A DNA stretch of 64,000 bases, taken from AP-15 sp036500965 (GTDB lineage Bacteria > Pseudomonadota > Alphaproteobacteria > ATCC43930 > CGMCC-115725). The DNA lies in assembly GCA_036500965.1 (NCBI GenBank), contig DASYBC010000074.1, positions 1 through 64,000 on the forward strand, written 5' to 3'. Positions 44,352-53,003 of this stretch are shown here, in pieces; the first letter of the stretch is position 1; the number at the start of each line of letters is the position of its first letter. The notes under the pieces are model-generated. The model had not been told where the DNA came from. It saw only the letters and a list, made by a program, of their open reading frames with translations, and did no database searches. The translations under genes and the position numbers were made by a program.

Positions 44352-45413
44352 ATGAACTCGACCGAACCCTCGCTGATCCCGGTTACCTTGCTGACCGGCT
44401 TCCTCGGCAGCGGCAAGACGACCGTGCTCAACTACCTGCTGAAGCAGCCGGGGATGGTGGCGACGGCGGTCGTCGTCAACGAGTTCGGCGAGATCGGCAT
44501 CGACCATCTCCTGGTCGAAAAGGCGACTGACGATGTAGTGCTGCTGAACAGCGGCTGTTTGTGCTGCAGCGTGCGCGGCGACATCGTTGACACGTTGCTG
44601 AACCTCTATGTTGGCCGCGCCAACGGCAAGATCCCGCATTTTGCCCGAGTGGTGATCGAGACGACCGGGCTCGCCGACCCGGCGCCGATCCTGCACACCT
44701 TGATCTCCGACCCGCTGGTGGCGGCGCGCTATATGCTCGACGGGGTGGTGGCGACGGTCGATGCGGTCAATGGCGCCGGCACCCTCGACCGGCAATCCGA
44801 AGCGGTCAAGCAAGCCGCGGTCGCCGACCGGCTATTGCTGACTAAGACCGATCTCGCCGAGCCCGGAGCCGCGGCGTCGTTAAAGGCGCGGCTCGCGGTG
44901 CTGAACCCCGGCGCCCCGGTGCTGTCGGTGGCCCAGGGTGAGGTCGATCCGGCGCTGCTGTTCAATCTCGGCTTTTACGATCCGCGGACCAAGAGCGTCG
45001 ATGTGCAGCGCTGGTTGCGCGAGGAGGCGTACGAGACCGGGCATGCGCACGCCGACGAGCACGGCCATGATCAGCCCGACGTCAATCGGCATGACGACCG
45101 CATCCGCGCCTTTTGCATCACCCGCGAGCGGCCGATCTCCTGGGCGGCCTTATCGACCTGGCTCGACGCGCTGGCGACGATGCGCGGCGACGATCTCCTA
45201 CGGCTGAAGGCGATCGTGGCGCTGAGCGACCGGCCCGGCGAGCCGGTCGTCGTGCACGGGGTGCAGCACCTGTTTCATCCGCCGGTGCTGCTGAAGGAAT
45301 GGCCGAGCGACGACCATCGAACGCGGATGGTGTTCATCACCCGCGACCTGCCGCGCGAGGCGATCGAATCGACGCTTGCGGCATTCGAAGAAGCGATCGG
45401 GGAAGCCGGGTAG
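44352..45413 (+). CDS. CobW/COG0523 GTP-dependent metallochaperone
   Basis: 353 residues: LLTGFLGSGKTTVLNYLL (Walker A), VVVNEFGEIGIDHLLV, LNSGCLCCSVRGDI (the GCxCC metal site), VIETTGLADPAPI, LTKTDLAEP (base recognition) and the CobW C-terminal domain with VVHGVQHLFHPPVLLKEWP. A His-rich loop HAHADEHGHD (about 236-245) could store zinc or cobalt. The metal and client enzyme are unknown. Confidence 0.92.
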   Translation: MNSTEPSLIPVTLLTGFLGSGKTTVLNYLLKQPGMVATAVVVNEFGEIGIDHLLVEKATDDVVLLNSGCLCCSVRGDIVDTLLNLYVGRANGKIPHFARVVIETTGLADPAPILHTLISDPLVAARYMLDGVVATVDAVNGAGTLDRQSEAVKQAAVADRLLLTKTDLAEPGAAASLKARLAVLNPGAPVLSVAQGEVDPALLFNLGFYDPRTKSVDVQRWLREEAYETGHAHADEHGHDQPDVNRHDDRIRAFCITRERPISWAALSTWLDALATMRGDDLLRLKAIVALSDRPGEPVVVHGVQHLFHPPVLLKEWPSDDHRTRMVFITRDLPREAIESTLAAFEEAIGEAG

Positions 45414-45458
45414 CGCGTTGTCGCCGATGGTGCTACACGCGCTCGGGCCATTCAGCGC

Positions 45459-45635
45459 ATGGGCCTGACTGCGACGAGCATCGCGTTGGCGGCTTGCGTA
45501 ATCGTTCTCGCAGTCGCGGTCGTTCTCGATCGCCGCCCCTATCGGCCCGGTAAGCGGAACTACATCCCGCTGATGCTTCTCGCTTTGGCTGCCGGCATGG
45601 TGCTTGGCCGGCATCTGCTGGCGCTGCTTCTGTAG
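45459..45635 (+). CDS. Small two-helix membrane protein
   Basis: 58 residues: helix SIALAACVIVLAVAVVL, a basic loop DRRPYRPGKRNY, helix IPLMLLALAAGMVLG..LLALLL. No clear RBS; the reading frame and hydrophobic pattern support it. It lies 45 bases after the cobW-family gene. Confidence 0.55.
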   Translation: MGLTATSIALAACVIVLAVAVVLDRRPYRPGKRNYIPLMLLALAAGMVLGRHLLALLL

Positions 45636-45658
45636 CCGCCCGGCAGCCTCGGCAGCCC

Positions 45659-45901
45659 TCACTGGCCGCCGGTGCAATGGCGCAGGTTGTAGCGTTCGTC
45701 CTCGTAATCGTCCATCGCGGCCTGCAACACGCTGTCGGGCGGCAAAGCCTTCAGCGCAGCAGTAATCGCTTTGATCGTCGCCTCGTTGTAAGCCACCGGC
45801 TTGGGGCACTGGCAGGCGCCGGTCGAGCCCACGCTGCTGCAGCCGGCCAAAACCAGAACCGCGGCGAGCGCCGCACCCCCCACCCTCGACCCCGACGCCA
45901 T
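45659..45901 (-). CDS. Small lipoprotein at the phage cluster end
   Basis: 80 residues with a lipobox signal GAALAAVLVLAGC (Cys 21), a CQCPKP segment and a helical tail ALPPDSVLQAAMDDYEDERYNLRHC. Its size and place after the phage lysis-type membrane genes would suit an outer-membrane spanin partner, but that is inference. It is the leftmost gene that I would assign to the phage cluster. Confidence 0.6.
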   Translation of the reverse strand: MASGSRVGGAALAAVLVLAGCSSVGSTGACQCPKPVAYNEATIKAITAALKALPPDSVLQAAMDDYEDERYNLRHCTGGQ

Positions 45902-46440
45902 GCCCGCTCCCCCGCCCCGGCGCCGCTCACCATGAAGAGCGCCGGGCCTCCGATCAAGCCGGAATGGCGTCGCACAGCAGACGCCGTGAACTTCCGGGGA
46001 GGCCGTTCTGCTATTGCTCGACCAGGGTCGCCACCGAGATCTGTGGCCGATCGATGCCGAGACAGCTCAGGACCACCGTCTGCGCGTATTGCAGCTGCAT
46101 GAACGATGCGGGTACCCGCCTCTTGATCGAAGCGTCCGGCGCAGAGCATGCGAGGAGCCGCTATTTACCGCGCTTGCGGCGCATTTGCTCCTGATGCAAG
46201 GCCGCCATGATCAGCGCCGATTCATGTCACTGACCGGGATTGGGCCGTGCTTGTAGTAATTAAACAAGGGGACGCCAAACGATCCGGGCATTGCCCACGA
46301 GCTCAAACTGCCGCTGGAAATTGGGGTGCGGTTGAGGGGCAGGCGGGGAGAAAGGACCCGGGCTCCGGCTGTTGAAATGACCTTGACCGATCCAAGTGCT
46401 TCGGCTCTCTGTTCTCCCATCCGATGGCAAGAGCTCACGC
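45902..46440. other. Gap between lipoprotein and holin-like gene
   Basis: 539 bases with short overlapping frames on both strands, none with good RBS or recognisable motif. An endolysin would be expected about here in such a cluster; I could not find one. It may hold decayed coding sequence. Confidence 0.4.
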
Positions 46441-46626
46441 CTATATCGAGCCGGCTTTCTCGGGCACCAGCACCGCGGCGAGGCCGGCCAGCGACACCAG
46501 CGCCTGAATAGCGGCCTGCACCACCGCGTCGTTGACGTGAATGCCGGCCGCGGCGACAAGCGCGCCGGCGCCGGCATAGCTCGACGGCTCTTTCAGACGA
46601 GCGAGCACGAAAGCGAGCAGGTTCAT
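46441..46626 (-). CDS. Holin-like small membrane protein
   Basis: 61 residues starting MNLLAFVLARLKEPSSYAGA, then GALVAAAGIHVND and a second hydrophobic helix ALVSLAGLAAVLVPEK. The LKEPSSYAG..AL...AG form is common among phage holin-like proteins of alphaproteobacteria. AAGGAG lies 7 bases before the ATG. Confidence 0.65.
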   Translation of the reverse strand: MNLLAFVLARLKEPSSYAGAGALVAAAGIHVNDAVVQAAIQALVSLAGLAAVLVPEKAGSI

Positions 46627-46707
46627 CGCAATCTCCTTAAGAAAGTTGTAGTTTTCGCAGCAACCCCGAAGGCCGTTCCGGCTCTGCCAGCGCGATTGAC
46701 AAAGCAC

Positions 46708-46971
46708 CTAATATAAGTTAAAGCCGATTGCCGCTTCTGCCGCCTCCGGGTCGGCGACGTGGCGCGCGCCGTGTCCGAAAGTGATGTCGCTCGCGGGCCG
46801 CAGGAGTGGGTTCGGCGCACTTGGCGCGATCGAACCGGGCCTGGCTGCTGGAGCAGGGCGCTCAGTTCCGCCGCCGTCGCCACTCCAGCGGCCGTGCCAG
46901 TCGCGCAGCTCGTCTTGGTTGTAATTCGCCTCGATCAGCTTGGCGTCGGCGCAGCGCAGCGCCGCGCTCAG
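46708..46971 (-). CDS. Phage ORF without a normal start codon
   Basis: The frame ends GFNLY and contains NYNQDELRDWHGRWSGD, close to the NPDEPRD..GRWT tail found on many phage head and virion proteins. It overlaps the stop of the upstream 69-residue gene as CTGA, with CTG 46971 at the position of a start; the nearest GTG in frame is 47052. It may be a CTG-initiated coupled gene, a frameshift extension of the upstream gene, or a truncated relic. Confidence 0.4.
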   Translation of the reverse strand: MSAALRCADAKLIEANYNQDELRDWHGRWSGDGGGTERPAPAARPGSIAPSAPNPLLRPASDITFGHGARHVADPEAAEAAIGFNLY

Positions 46972-47177
46972 CGCGCGGCGACGACGATGCGCAATCCGTC
47001 GGGGCCGAAATTGAACTCCTGGCTGGCGCCGTTCGGCTGCCGCAGCAAGCACAGCCCGGTCTCGATGTTGGCTGACAGGATCAGCCCCGGCACATCGGCC
47101 ATTGTGTCGCAGCGCACGATCTTGTAGCGGCGCCGCTCGGTTTCCGGATCGACCCCGGTCAGCTGGCGCGGCAGCAT
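46968..47177 (-). CDS. Small phage protein of unknown function
   Basis: 69 residues: MLPRQLTGVDPETERRRYKIV, a central PGLILSANIETGLCLLRQ and NFGPDGLRIVVAAR. GGGGAG lies 6 bases before the ATG at 47177. No family recognised. Composition is protein-like, and the strand fits the cluster. Confidence 0.6.
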   Translation of the reverse strand: MLPRQLTGVDPETERRRYKIVRCDTMADVPGLILSANIETGLCLLRQPNGASQEFNFGPDGLRIVVAAR

Positions 47178-47224
47178 TGCGTGCTCCCCAACAGGGTGGG
47201 CTTTCGCCACGAATCAGAAGCCAT

Positions 47225-47542
47225 TTATTTCCGGTCCTGCTTTTGCACGATCTGGGTGCGCAGATCGCCGATGGCGTCGATGATCCGCGCCAGTGCTGTG
47301 CGCATTTCCGCGCGAAAATCGCGCTCGTCGAGCCGGCGCTGTTCCGCCGCCTGCTCGATCTCTTCGATGCGCAGCTCATGCGAGGCGATCTTGACGCTGA
47401 GGTCGGCGCGCAGCTGCTCGATGTCGCCGCGCAGGCTGATGTAGCTGGTGACGGCGCCGCCGCCGATCGTCAGCATCAGCACCGCCGCCTGCATGATGTG
47501 CCCGAAATTGATCTCGGGCGAAAAATGCGGCCGCGGCATCAT
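47225..47542 (-). CDS. Phage membrane protein with coiled-coil tail
   Basis: 105 residues: a short N-terminus MMPRPHFSPEINFG, one helix IMQAAVLMLTIGGGAVTSYI, then a long charged coiled coil (LRGDIEQLRADLSVKIASHELRIEEIEQAAEQRR...). The topology resembles XhlA or DUF2730-type phage lysis accessory proteins. Its ATG overlaps the upstream stop as ATGA. Confidence 0.65.
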   Translation of the reverse strand: MMPRPHFSPEINFGHIMQAAVLMLTIGGGAVTSYISLRGDIEQLRADLSVKIASHELRIEEIEQAAEQRRLDERDFRAEMRTALARIIDAIGDLRTQIVQKQDRK

Positions 47543-47934
47543 GGCACGAACGGGGCCGCCGGGGTCGCTTTCAGCAGCTCCGCCAGCACTCCCGCCCAGA
47601 CCGGCTGACACGCGGTATCTTGCAGCGCGATCCTGACCGCGCGCTTTTCTTCAATCGTGGTCAAGAGTCCCGCCGAGCTCCCGCCCGCGGCGATTGCATT
47701 CCCGGTCGCGGCCAGCACTGGCCAGCAGGCGGCGCCTTCACTATCGCCAACCGCGGTCGCGATCGCCGTCGCATTCTGCGCATCGGTCGCGGTCAATTGT
47801 CCGATCTGCGCGCAGCCCCCGAGCCACAGCGCCAGCACGATCGCCAGCGACAGCGCGCCCAGCGTGACCACCCCGTCAGCGAACGCCACTGCACGGCCGT
47901 CGACGTAGTTCCACAGCCTCGACATCTGCCTCAT
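47539..47934 (-). CDS. Phage putative lipoprotein or membrane protein
   Basis: 131 residues. Residues about 18-38 are VTLGALSLAIVLALWLGGCAQ, a membrane segment ending in a lipobox-like LGGC; the rest is Ala-rich (NATAIATAVGDSEGAACWPVLAATGNA). Its start overlaps the tail-tip gene stop as ATGA, and its stop overlaps the next gene the same way. Confidence 0.6.
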   Translation of the reverse strand: MRQMSRLWNYVDGRAVAFADGVVTLGALSLAIVLALWLGGCAQIGQLTATDAQNATAIATAVGDSEGAACWPVLAATGNAIAAGGSSAGLLTTIEEKRAVRIALQDTACQPVWAGVLAELLKATPAAPFVP

Positions 47935-50606
47935 GCTCCCGTTGCTCCGATGAACGTCCACGCCAAATTGGCCAGCGTCGCGTCCGGCACTGCCGGCGCC
48001 ACCAAGGTCAGCACATCCCCGGCATTGAATGTCGTGGCCGAGGTCATCGCGAATTTTGCGGTGGTCGCCGCGGCCGCGAACACCATGGTGCCGACATTGG
48101 CCCCGTTCTTTTGCACCTCGAACTTTGCCATGGCCGTAGCCGCGGTTTCGGCAGTTCCCTGGCTGCCGGCGAGCCCAGCCGGGAACGTCACGGCGGTGGC
48201 AAACACATAGCGCTGCAGCACTAGGCTGGCGCTCGGCGCGCCGTTGACGAATGTCCCGGTGACGACGCTCACGGTCGCTTGCCCGGCGCCGGTGATCGTG
48301 TGGGTGTAGGCCGGGACCGAGGCCAGGTCCTCGATGCCGCCGCCGACGATGTTCAGCGAGACGAATTTCAGATAGATCGTCTGCCCGATCAGATTTGCCG
48401 GATAGGGGAAATGTCCGATCGCCCCATTGAGCAGCGCGAATTGGGCGTCGGCCGGATGATCGGCAATCGTCGTGCCATAGGCGCCGCGGTACAGGGTCGT
48501 CAGATTGTAGTTCGAAGCCCCGGTCAAGCTGGCAGTCTGATAGGCGAGCAATTCGCCGCCGACATAGCTCAGCGTCGCCAGGTTCTGCGCATCGGTCGCC
48601 GAGACCGAGACCAGCGAGCCCCGGCTCTCGGACAGATCGACCGCCAGCGTATTGGCCATGTCCGGCGAGGAATGCGGCGGCAGATCGGCGGTCGAAACCC
48701 CTTGCGTCGCCGGCGCATCGACCGTGCCGGCTAGCGCATAAGAGCTGCCGTCGCTTGAGATCCAGACCTGCGCCGAGCCCCAATTTGCGCTGCCGGACAG
48801 CCCGACCCAGATCTCCAAATTGCCCGACAGCAGCCCCGCCGGCGGCTCGAATATCAGCGGCGGGTTGGTCCCGCCCGGTGCCGAATTATAGTTCGGCACA
48901 TAGCCGGCGGCACCCTGCTTTGGATACAGCACGGCGGTCGAATAGCCGCCGAAATAGTCTTCGGCGGTGATCGATAATGTCCCCTCGTCATCCTCCTCGA
49001 CCGCGGTGACGCGCACGGTCAATGCCGCAGCGCCGAGCCGCGCGTCGGTGATTTGAACCAGATCCATCGGCTCGAGCAGGCAATATTTCCAGCCGAGCTG
49101 AAACGTATAGGTATTGCGGATGTAGAGGCTGCGCTGCAACAGCAGCTGCGCCGCCATCGGCCCGGCATAAGTCGCATCGACGATCGCATTCGCCTTCAAC
49201 GAGGTATTGCGCCGCACGCCGTAAAGATCGATTGAGCCCTGGTCGAACGCCTCGACGATCGTGGTGTTGTAGCTGTTGGCGCGGTCGAGGCACTCGACCT
49301 CGATCATGTTGTCGGCGTCGGCTGGGCTCGAACGGACGATGTGCACCGGGTCGTCGGTAAAGCCCTCGGTGATCGGCCCCGCGCCCTGCCGCAGTGCCGG
49401 CCCGCCCGGATTGACCCCGAGATAGGTGCCGACCGTCGACTCCTGGACGATAAAATCGTCCTCGCCGAAGCTGTAGAGCACGTTGATGTTCGGAGTATAG
49501 GTGTAGGGTGCGCTAGTGGTGCCGACAAAGATCGTCTCGGCGCCGCTGGCATTGCCCGTGATCATGGCGCCGCCCTGCGATTGGACAATGACCAAAGAAT
49601 TCACCGAGCAGGACGCATAGATGCCGTACCCCCCGAGCGTTCCGTTGCCGACGACCTGCTGCGCCAGCCCCGCCGCAGTGCTGGTGTAGGAGGTCTGGTC
49701 GGCGAGGCTGGCAGTGTAGGTGACTGTGACCGGCAATCCGCCAAGCGCCGGGTTCGCAAAGGTCAGGCTCAAGGTGTCGCCGGCAACGATGGTTCCAGAG
49801 AGGCCGATGATCGTGTAGGTGACGCTGAACGGCTGGTCTCCATAGGGCAGGATCTTCAGCCGCGCGCCCGACCAGACGATGGCGCTGTTGGTGATCTGGG
49901 CGATGTCGCCCAGCGATTTCTGCGCCTCCTGCTGGGTATTCAGCAGCGGCGACAGAAACAGGCCGGCGGCGGCGCAATATTGCGAATAGGTGCTGAGGCT
50001 GTCGAGATTGGCCGCCGGAAACCCCGCGCCATAGCGCGGATTGGTCAGGAAATCGGTAATGATCGCCGCCGGGTTGGCGTCGTAGCCATTGATCCCGCTC
50101 GATGATTCGATGCCGATGACCTCGAACGAGAAATTGGGCAGGGCCGCGCTCATGCCCAGCTGATAATTATCCAGCGTAACGTTGGCGGTGCCGGAATAAT
50201 TTAGAGCAGTGGCCGGGTGATTGCTGACCCAATAGGGGTCGGCCGGCTGGCCGTCGGCGCCAAGATTGATCGTCGATAGGCCCGGCATGGCGGTGAGCGG
50301 CACCGTATTCTTGTTCCACCATACCGTGCCAAAGCCGGTGACCGGCCCCTGGCACACGCCCAAGATCACCGAGGCGCTGTAATTGTATTCGCCGCTCCCC
50401 GATTTGCCGCCGCCGCCACCCTTGCCTTTGATGCCCGAATTCGCCGGCGTCGGGATGAAATCGTCGTACTGGATCAGGTTGGGCGCAACCCGCGTCGTTC
50501 CATAGATGAGCGGGATCGCGCCGCCCTTTTGCGAGGTCTGGAATTGCAGCGAGCCGATCGCCGTCTTCTGCTTGGCGTTCGACCCGCCGCGAAGAATCCC
50601 GGTCAT
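47931..50606 (-). CDS. Phage tail-tip / host-specificity protein (J-like)
   Basis: 891 residues. The N-terminus TSQKGGAIPLIYGTTRVAPNLIQYDDF with the Gly-rich GKGGGGGKSGSGEYNYSASV and LGVCQGPVTGFGTVWWNK is typical of tail hub proteins (Phage-tail_3 type). Then FLTNPRYGAGFP, SLGDIAQITNSAIVWSGARLKILPYGD, a beta-rich insertion (about 270-370), VRSSPADADNMIEVECLDRANSYNTTIVEAFDQ, LEPMDLVQITDARLG, and a receptor-facing beta tail. It caps the tail and probably selects the host. Confidence 0.85.
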   Translation of the reverse strand: MTGILRGGSNAKQKTAIGSLQFQTSQKGGAIPLIYGTTRVAPNLIQYDDFIPTPANSGIKGKGGGGGKSGSGEYNYSASVILGVCQGPVTGFGTVWWNKNTVPLTAMPGLSTINLGADGQPADPYWVSNHPATALNYSGTANVTLDNYQLGMSAALPNFSFEVIGIESSSGINGYDANPAAIITDFLTNPRYGAGFPAANLDSLSTYSQYCAAAGLFLSPLLNTQQEAQKSLGDIAQITNSAIVWSGARLKILPYGDQPFSVTYTIIGLSGTIVAGDTLSLTFANPALGGLPVTVTYTASLADQTSYTSTAAGLAQQVVGNGTLGGYGIYASCSVNSLVIVQSQGGAMITGNASGAETIFVGTTSAPYTYTPNINVLYSFGEDDFIVQESTVGTYLGVNPGGPALRQGAGPITEGFTDDPVHIVRSSPADADNMIEVECLDRANSYNTTIVEAFDQGSIDLYGVRRNTSLKANAIVDATYAGPMAAQLLLQRSLYIRNTYTFQLGWKYCLLEPMDLVQITDARLGAAALTVRVTAVEEDDEGTLSITAEDYFGGYSTAVLYPKQGAAGYVPNYNSAPGGTNPPLIFEPPAGLLSGNLEIWVGLSGSANWGSAQVWISSDGSSYALAGTVDAPATQGVSTADLPPHSSPDMANTLAVDLSESRGSLVSVSATDAQNLATLSYVGGELLAYQTASLTGASNYNLTTLYRGAYGTTIADHPADAQFALLNGAIGHFPYPANLIGQTIYLKFVSLNIVGGGIEDLASVPAYTHTITGAGQATVSVVTGTFVNGAPSASLVLQRYVFATAVTFPAGLAGSQGTAETAATAMAKFEVQKNGANVGTMVFAAAATTAKFAMTSATTFNAGDVLTLVAPAVPDATLANLAWTFIGATGA

Positions 50607-50627
50607 TCAGATCCCAGAGGTCAGAAA

Positions 50628-51059
50628 TCAGAGGTCAGAGAAGGGGCAGAAAAACCGGGCGTCGCGCCCGGCGAGCTGCCCCTGATTGGCGTCGGCATAA
50701 ACGACCCCGGCACTGTGCCAGGCGTGGATCAGCCGCGGCCAGGCAATGACGATCGCGCCGTGGGCAAAGCAGCGGCCAAATCTGAACAGCACGGCGTCGC
50801 CCGGCTGCGGTGGCCCGCCGATCTCGCGGGCATATTGCATCAGTCCTTCAAGATAGCGTTCGACGCCGCGATGCAGGTGCCAATCGGGCGGATAAAACGG
50901 TATCTCAAGATGCGGAATGACGCCTGCGGCCCGATAAACCTCGGCCAGCAGCATCAGGCAGTCGGTGCCGCCGCCCCTAACCCGTCCCATATGGTGATAC
51001 GGCGTGCGCAGCCATGTCGCCGCCTCGGCAGTAACCGCGGTACGGCGCGTGTCGCTCAT
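50628..51059 (-). CDS. NlpC/P60 phage tail peptidase
   Basis: 143 residues, cysteine peptidase fold: WLRTPYHHMGRVRGGGTDCLMLLAEVYRAAG with the nucleophile Cys, then GDAVLFRFGRCFAHGAIVI with the catalytic His. In GTA and siphophage clusters this protein sits just before the hub and locally cuts peptidoglycan during entry. Its start overlaps the DUF2163 stop (ATGA). Confidence 0.88.
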   Translation of the reverse strand: MSDTRRTAVTAEAATWLRTPYHHMGRVRGGGTDCLMLLAEVYRAAGVIPHLEIPFYPPDWHLHRGVERYLEGLMQYAREIGGPPQPGDAVLFRFGRCFAHGAIVIAWPRLIHAWHSAGVVYADANQGQLAGRDARFFCPFSDL

Positions 51060-51910
51060 ACCGCGCTTTCCGGGGTCGGGACGTAGGGCATTCCGCCGAA
51101 ATGGATGGCGTTGTTGAAGACGTTGGTGCAGGTCGGCAGCGTCCGGTCGCAGCCGGGCAGCAGCTGAAACTGGTCGCCCGTTGCCGGCGCCGCCAGGAAG
51201 GCGAGCTTGACCGTGACCGCGCCATTGGCCATTTGCGCGATCGTCCGGCTATCGCCGGCGTTTGCCCCGGTCAGGCCGATGATCGTTCCTTGGACGTAGA
51301 GCCCGGGCGGCGTCGGATTGATGCTGCTGAGGATCTGGGTCTCGACCGAGCCAGGCAGACAGGCGAAATTCGCCAGCAGGCTCGCCCGGTCGAACTGGCA
51401 CATCGCGTCGCCGAAGACATGCGTGCACGAGGATTGCCACAGCCGCCGCGGCATCTGAATGTTCAGCAATTCGAGGTGCGAGCGGCACTTCATGTCGATG
51501 CCGGTGCGGCTGCAATCGAGGTCCGAGATGCGGCCCGCGAACAGCACCACCGTTCCCGGGCTGGTGTCGGCATAGGTCGGCATGAAGGCGCGCTCCAGCT
51601 GTAAGAGCGCGCCGTCGAGCTGGCCCTGCCAGGCCGCCTGCAGCCACGGGGTCGCGCCGATCAGGTCGGTCGGCTCGGGGTAGACCTTGATGTCGAGCTC
51701 GTCGACTTGCGTCCCGATCACCGTCTTGGTCTTCGAGCGCTCGAATTTGGGGCCGAGGCCAAAGGAAAAGCCATTGGCGGCGATCGCGGTCGGCGCCGCC
51801 GAATAGCGCACCACATTGCCGCCGACCAGAGTGAAGGTGTAGAGGTCGGCCATCACAAACTGCTCGGACGAATTCAGCAGCGCGATCAGCGCCGGCGAGG
51901 CAGGCTTCAT
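51056..51910 (-). CDS. DUF2163 / BR0599 family phage tail protein
   Basis: 284 residues. N-terminal DUF2163: FVMADLYTFTLVGGNVVRYSAAP, FERSKTKTVIGTQVDELDIKVYP. C-terminal BR0599-type part: CTHVFGDAMCQFDRA, ANAGDSRTIAQ, QFQLLPGCDRTLPTC and FNNAIHFGGMPYVPTPESAV. It is a distal tail/hub component, the usual neighbour of DUF2460 and NlpC/P60. A glycosyltransferase gene lies between it and DUF2460 here. Confidence 0.88.
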   Translation of the reverse strand: MKPASPALIALLNSSEQFVMADLYTFTLVGGNVVRYSAAPTAIAANGFSFGLGPKFERSKTKTVIGTQVDELDIKVYPEPTDLIGATPWLQAAWQGQLDGALLQLERAFMPTYADTSPGTVVLFAGRISDLDCSRTGIDMKCRSHLELLNIQMPRRLWQSSCTHVFGDAMCQFDRASLLANFACLPGSVETQILSSINPTPPGLYVQGTIIGLTGANAGDSRTIAQMANGAVTVKLAFLAAPATGDQFQLLPGCDRTLPTCTNVFNNAIHFGGMPYVPTPESAV

Positions 51911-53003
51911 GCGCCGCGCTCGATCGTTGGAACCGCGCCGACCACGCCGATTGCGCCGCCTGCGACCAGGCGCGCAGATCGCTGCTTTGCGAGCTGAGCC
52001 GCTGGCGAAGATCGACGTTCCAAACCGCATCCAAGGCCGTCTCCATAGCGGCGATATCGCCGGGCGAAACCTGCGCGTAAGCGCCGAGCCATGGGATCGC
52101 GGCAGACCCGACGACCGGCAGGCCAACCGCAGCCGAATCCGCCGAGACGACATTGAAGGTTTCGGAAAACGACACCTGCATCGCAATGTCGGTGGTCGCT
52201 GCGAGGCTCTGCAAAAACTCCTGATGCGGCAGCCAGTCCTGCTCGACCAGCACATGACGGCTGCCGGCGGAAGCCGAAAACAGCTGACGCAGATTGCGCA
52301 GCACCGGCGATGCGCCGCCCTCGACCCGGCCGGCATTGACATGGAACCGCAGCTTTAGGCCCTGGGCATTGGCAAAGGAGATCGCGGCGATGGCCTGCGC
52401 CAAATGGTTCTTTAATGGGCGGATCGCGCCAAAACACCCGATATGAGCTTCGCCCATCGCCACCGGTGGGTGCGGCGTCACCGCAGCCTGCCCAGGGAAC
52501 GGGTAAAAATTCGGCCCGTAGCTGATCAGCGATTCCGCGCCACCGACATCGGCGGCCATGGCTTTCAGCTGCATCTGGGCGGCCGTCGAATTGCACATGA
52601 TTTCGACGCCGCGCTTCAGATAGCCGGTGATCCACGCGGTCGCTATTCCCTCATTGGACAGGACCGGCGCTTCCGAGTGGGTGCGCACGATCCATTGCAC
52701 GCGCGGGTGAAGCCTCGCCAGAACATCAAACTTTTCGGGCACGACCCACAGCGCCTCGATGATCGCGTGCGTGGCTCGAAACGCCGTGACTTCGCGATCG
52801 ATCGAGTTGTTGTCGACGACATCGACGGCCTTTGCCGCCACGCCGAGCCCGGCCAGCATATCGACGAGAAAGGCAACTGAATTGCTCAGACCCGACGACA
52901 AGTCTGCGACATAATGCTCGCAGGGGCCCCAATAACCGCGGCGCCGCTTGCAGATGAACAGCACCCGAGAACGGCGTCGTGCTGGTGATTTCAGCAGCAT
53001 CAT
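51249..53003 (-). CDS. Glycosyltransferase (GT4-like) inside the tail module; 3' end runs through DUF2163
   Basis: Residues about 1-365 are a credible glycosyltransferase: SRVLFICKRRRGYWGPCEHYV, WIVRTHSEAPVLSNEGIATAW, IGCFGAIRPLKNHLAQAIAAI, HVLVEQDWLPHQEFL and VSFSETFNVVSADSAAVGLP (nucleotide-sugar E..E motif). The frame then has no stop for another 660 bases, lying out of frame over the DUF2163 gene, where it becomes Arg-rich and non-protein-like. A stop in a neighbouring frame overlaps the DUF2163 ATG (GCATGA at about 51910), so a 1-base shift near the end of this gene is likely. It starts ATGA-coupled to DUF2460. It may modify phage tails or host glycans. Confidence 0.75.
   Translation of the reverse strand: MMLLKSPARRRSRVLFICKRRRGYWGPCEHYVADLSSGLSNSVAFLVDMLAGLGVAAKAVDVVDNNSIDREVTAFRATHAIIEALWVVPEKFDVLARLHPRVQWIVRTHSEAPVLSNEGIATAWITGYLKRGVEIMCNSTAAQMQLKAMAADVGGAESLISYGPNFYPFPGQAAVTPHPPVAMGEAHIGCFGAIRPLKNHLAQAIAAISFANAQGLKLRFHVNAGRVEGGASPVLRNLRQLFSASAGSRHVLVEQDWLPHQEFLQSLAATTDIAMQVSFSETFNVVSADSAAVGLPVVGSAAIPWLGAYAQVSPGDIAAMETALDAVWNVDLRQRLSSQSSDLRAWSQAAQSAWSARFQRSSAAHEACLAGADRAAEFVRAVCDGRPLHLHSGRRQCGALFGGADRDRRQWLFLWPRPQIRALEDQDGDRDASRRARHQGLPRADRPDRRDPVAAGGLAGPARRRALTAGARLHADLCRHQPGNGGAVRGPHLGPRLQPHRHRHEVPLAPRIAEHSDAAAAVAILVHACLRRRDVPVRPGEPAGEFRLSAWLGRDPDPQQHQSDAARALRPRNDHRPDRGKRRR

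Noticed and set aside
45902..46440. Endolysin expected between the lipoprotein and holin-like gene.
   Set aside because: No frame shows lysozyme, amidase or peptidase motifs.
51249..51907. A true glycosyltransferase-X fusion of about 584 residues.
   Set aside because: The last 220 residues are Arg-rich and lie out of frame over the well-supported DUF2163 gene, so they are a shadow.
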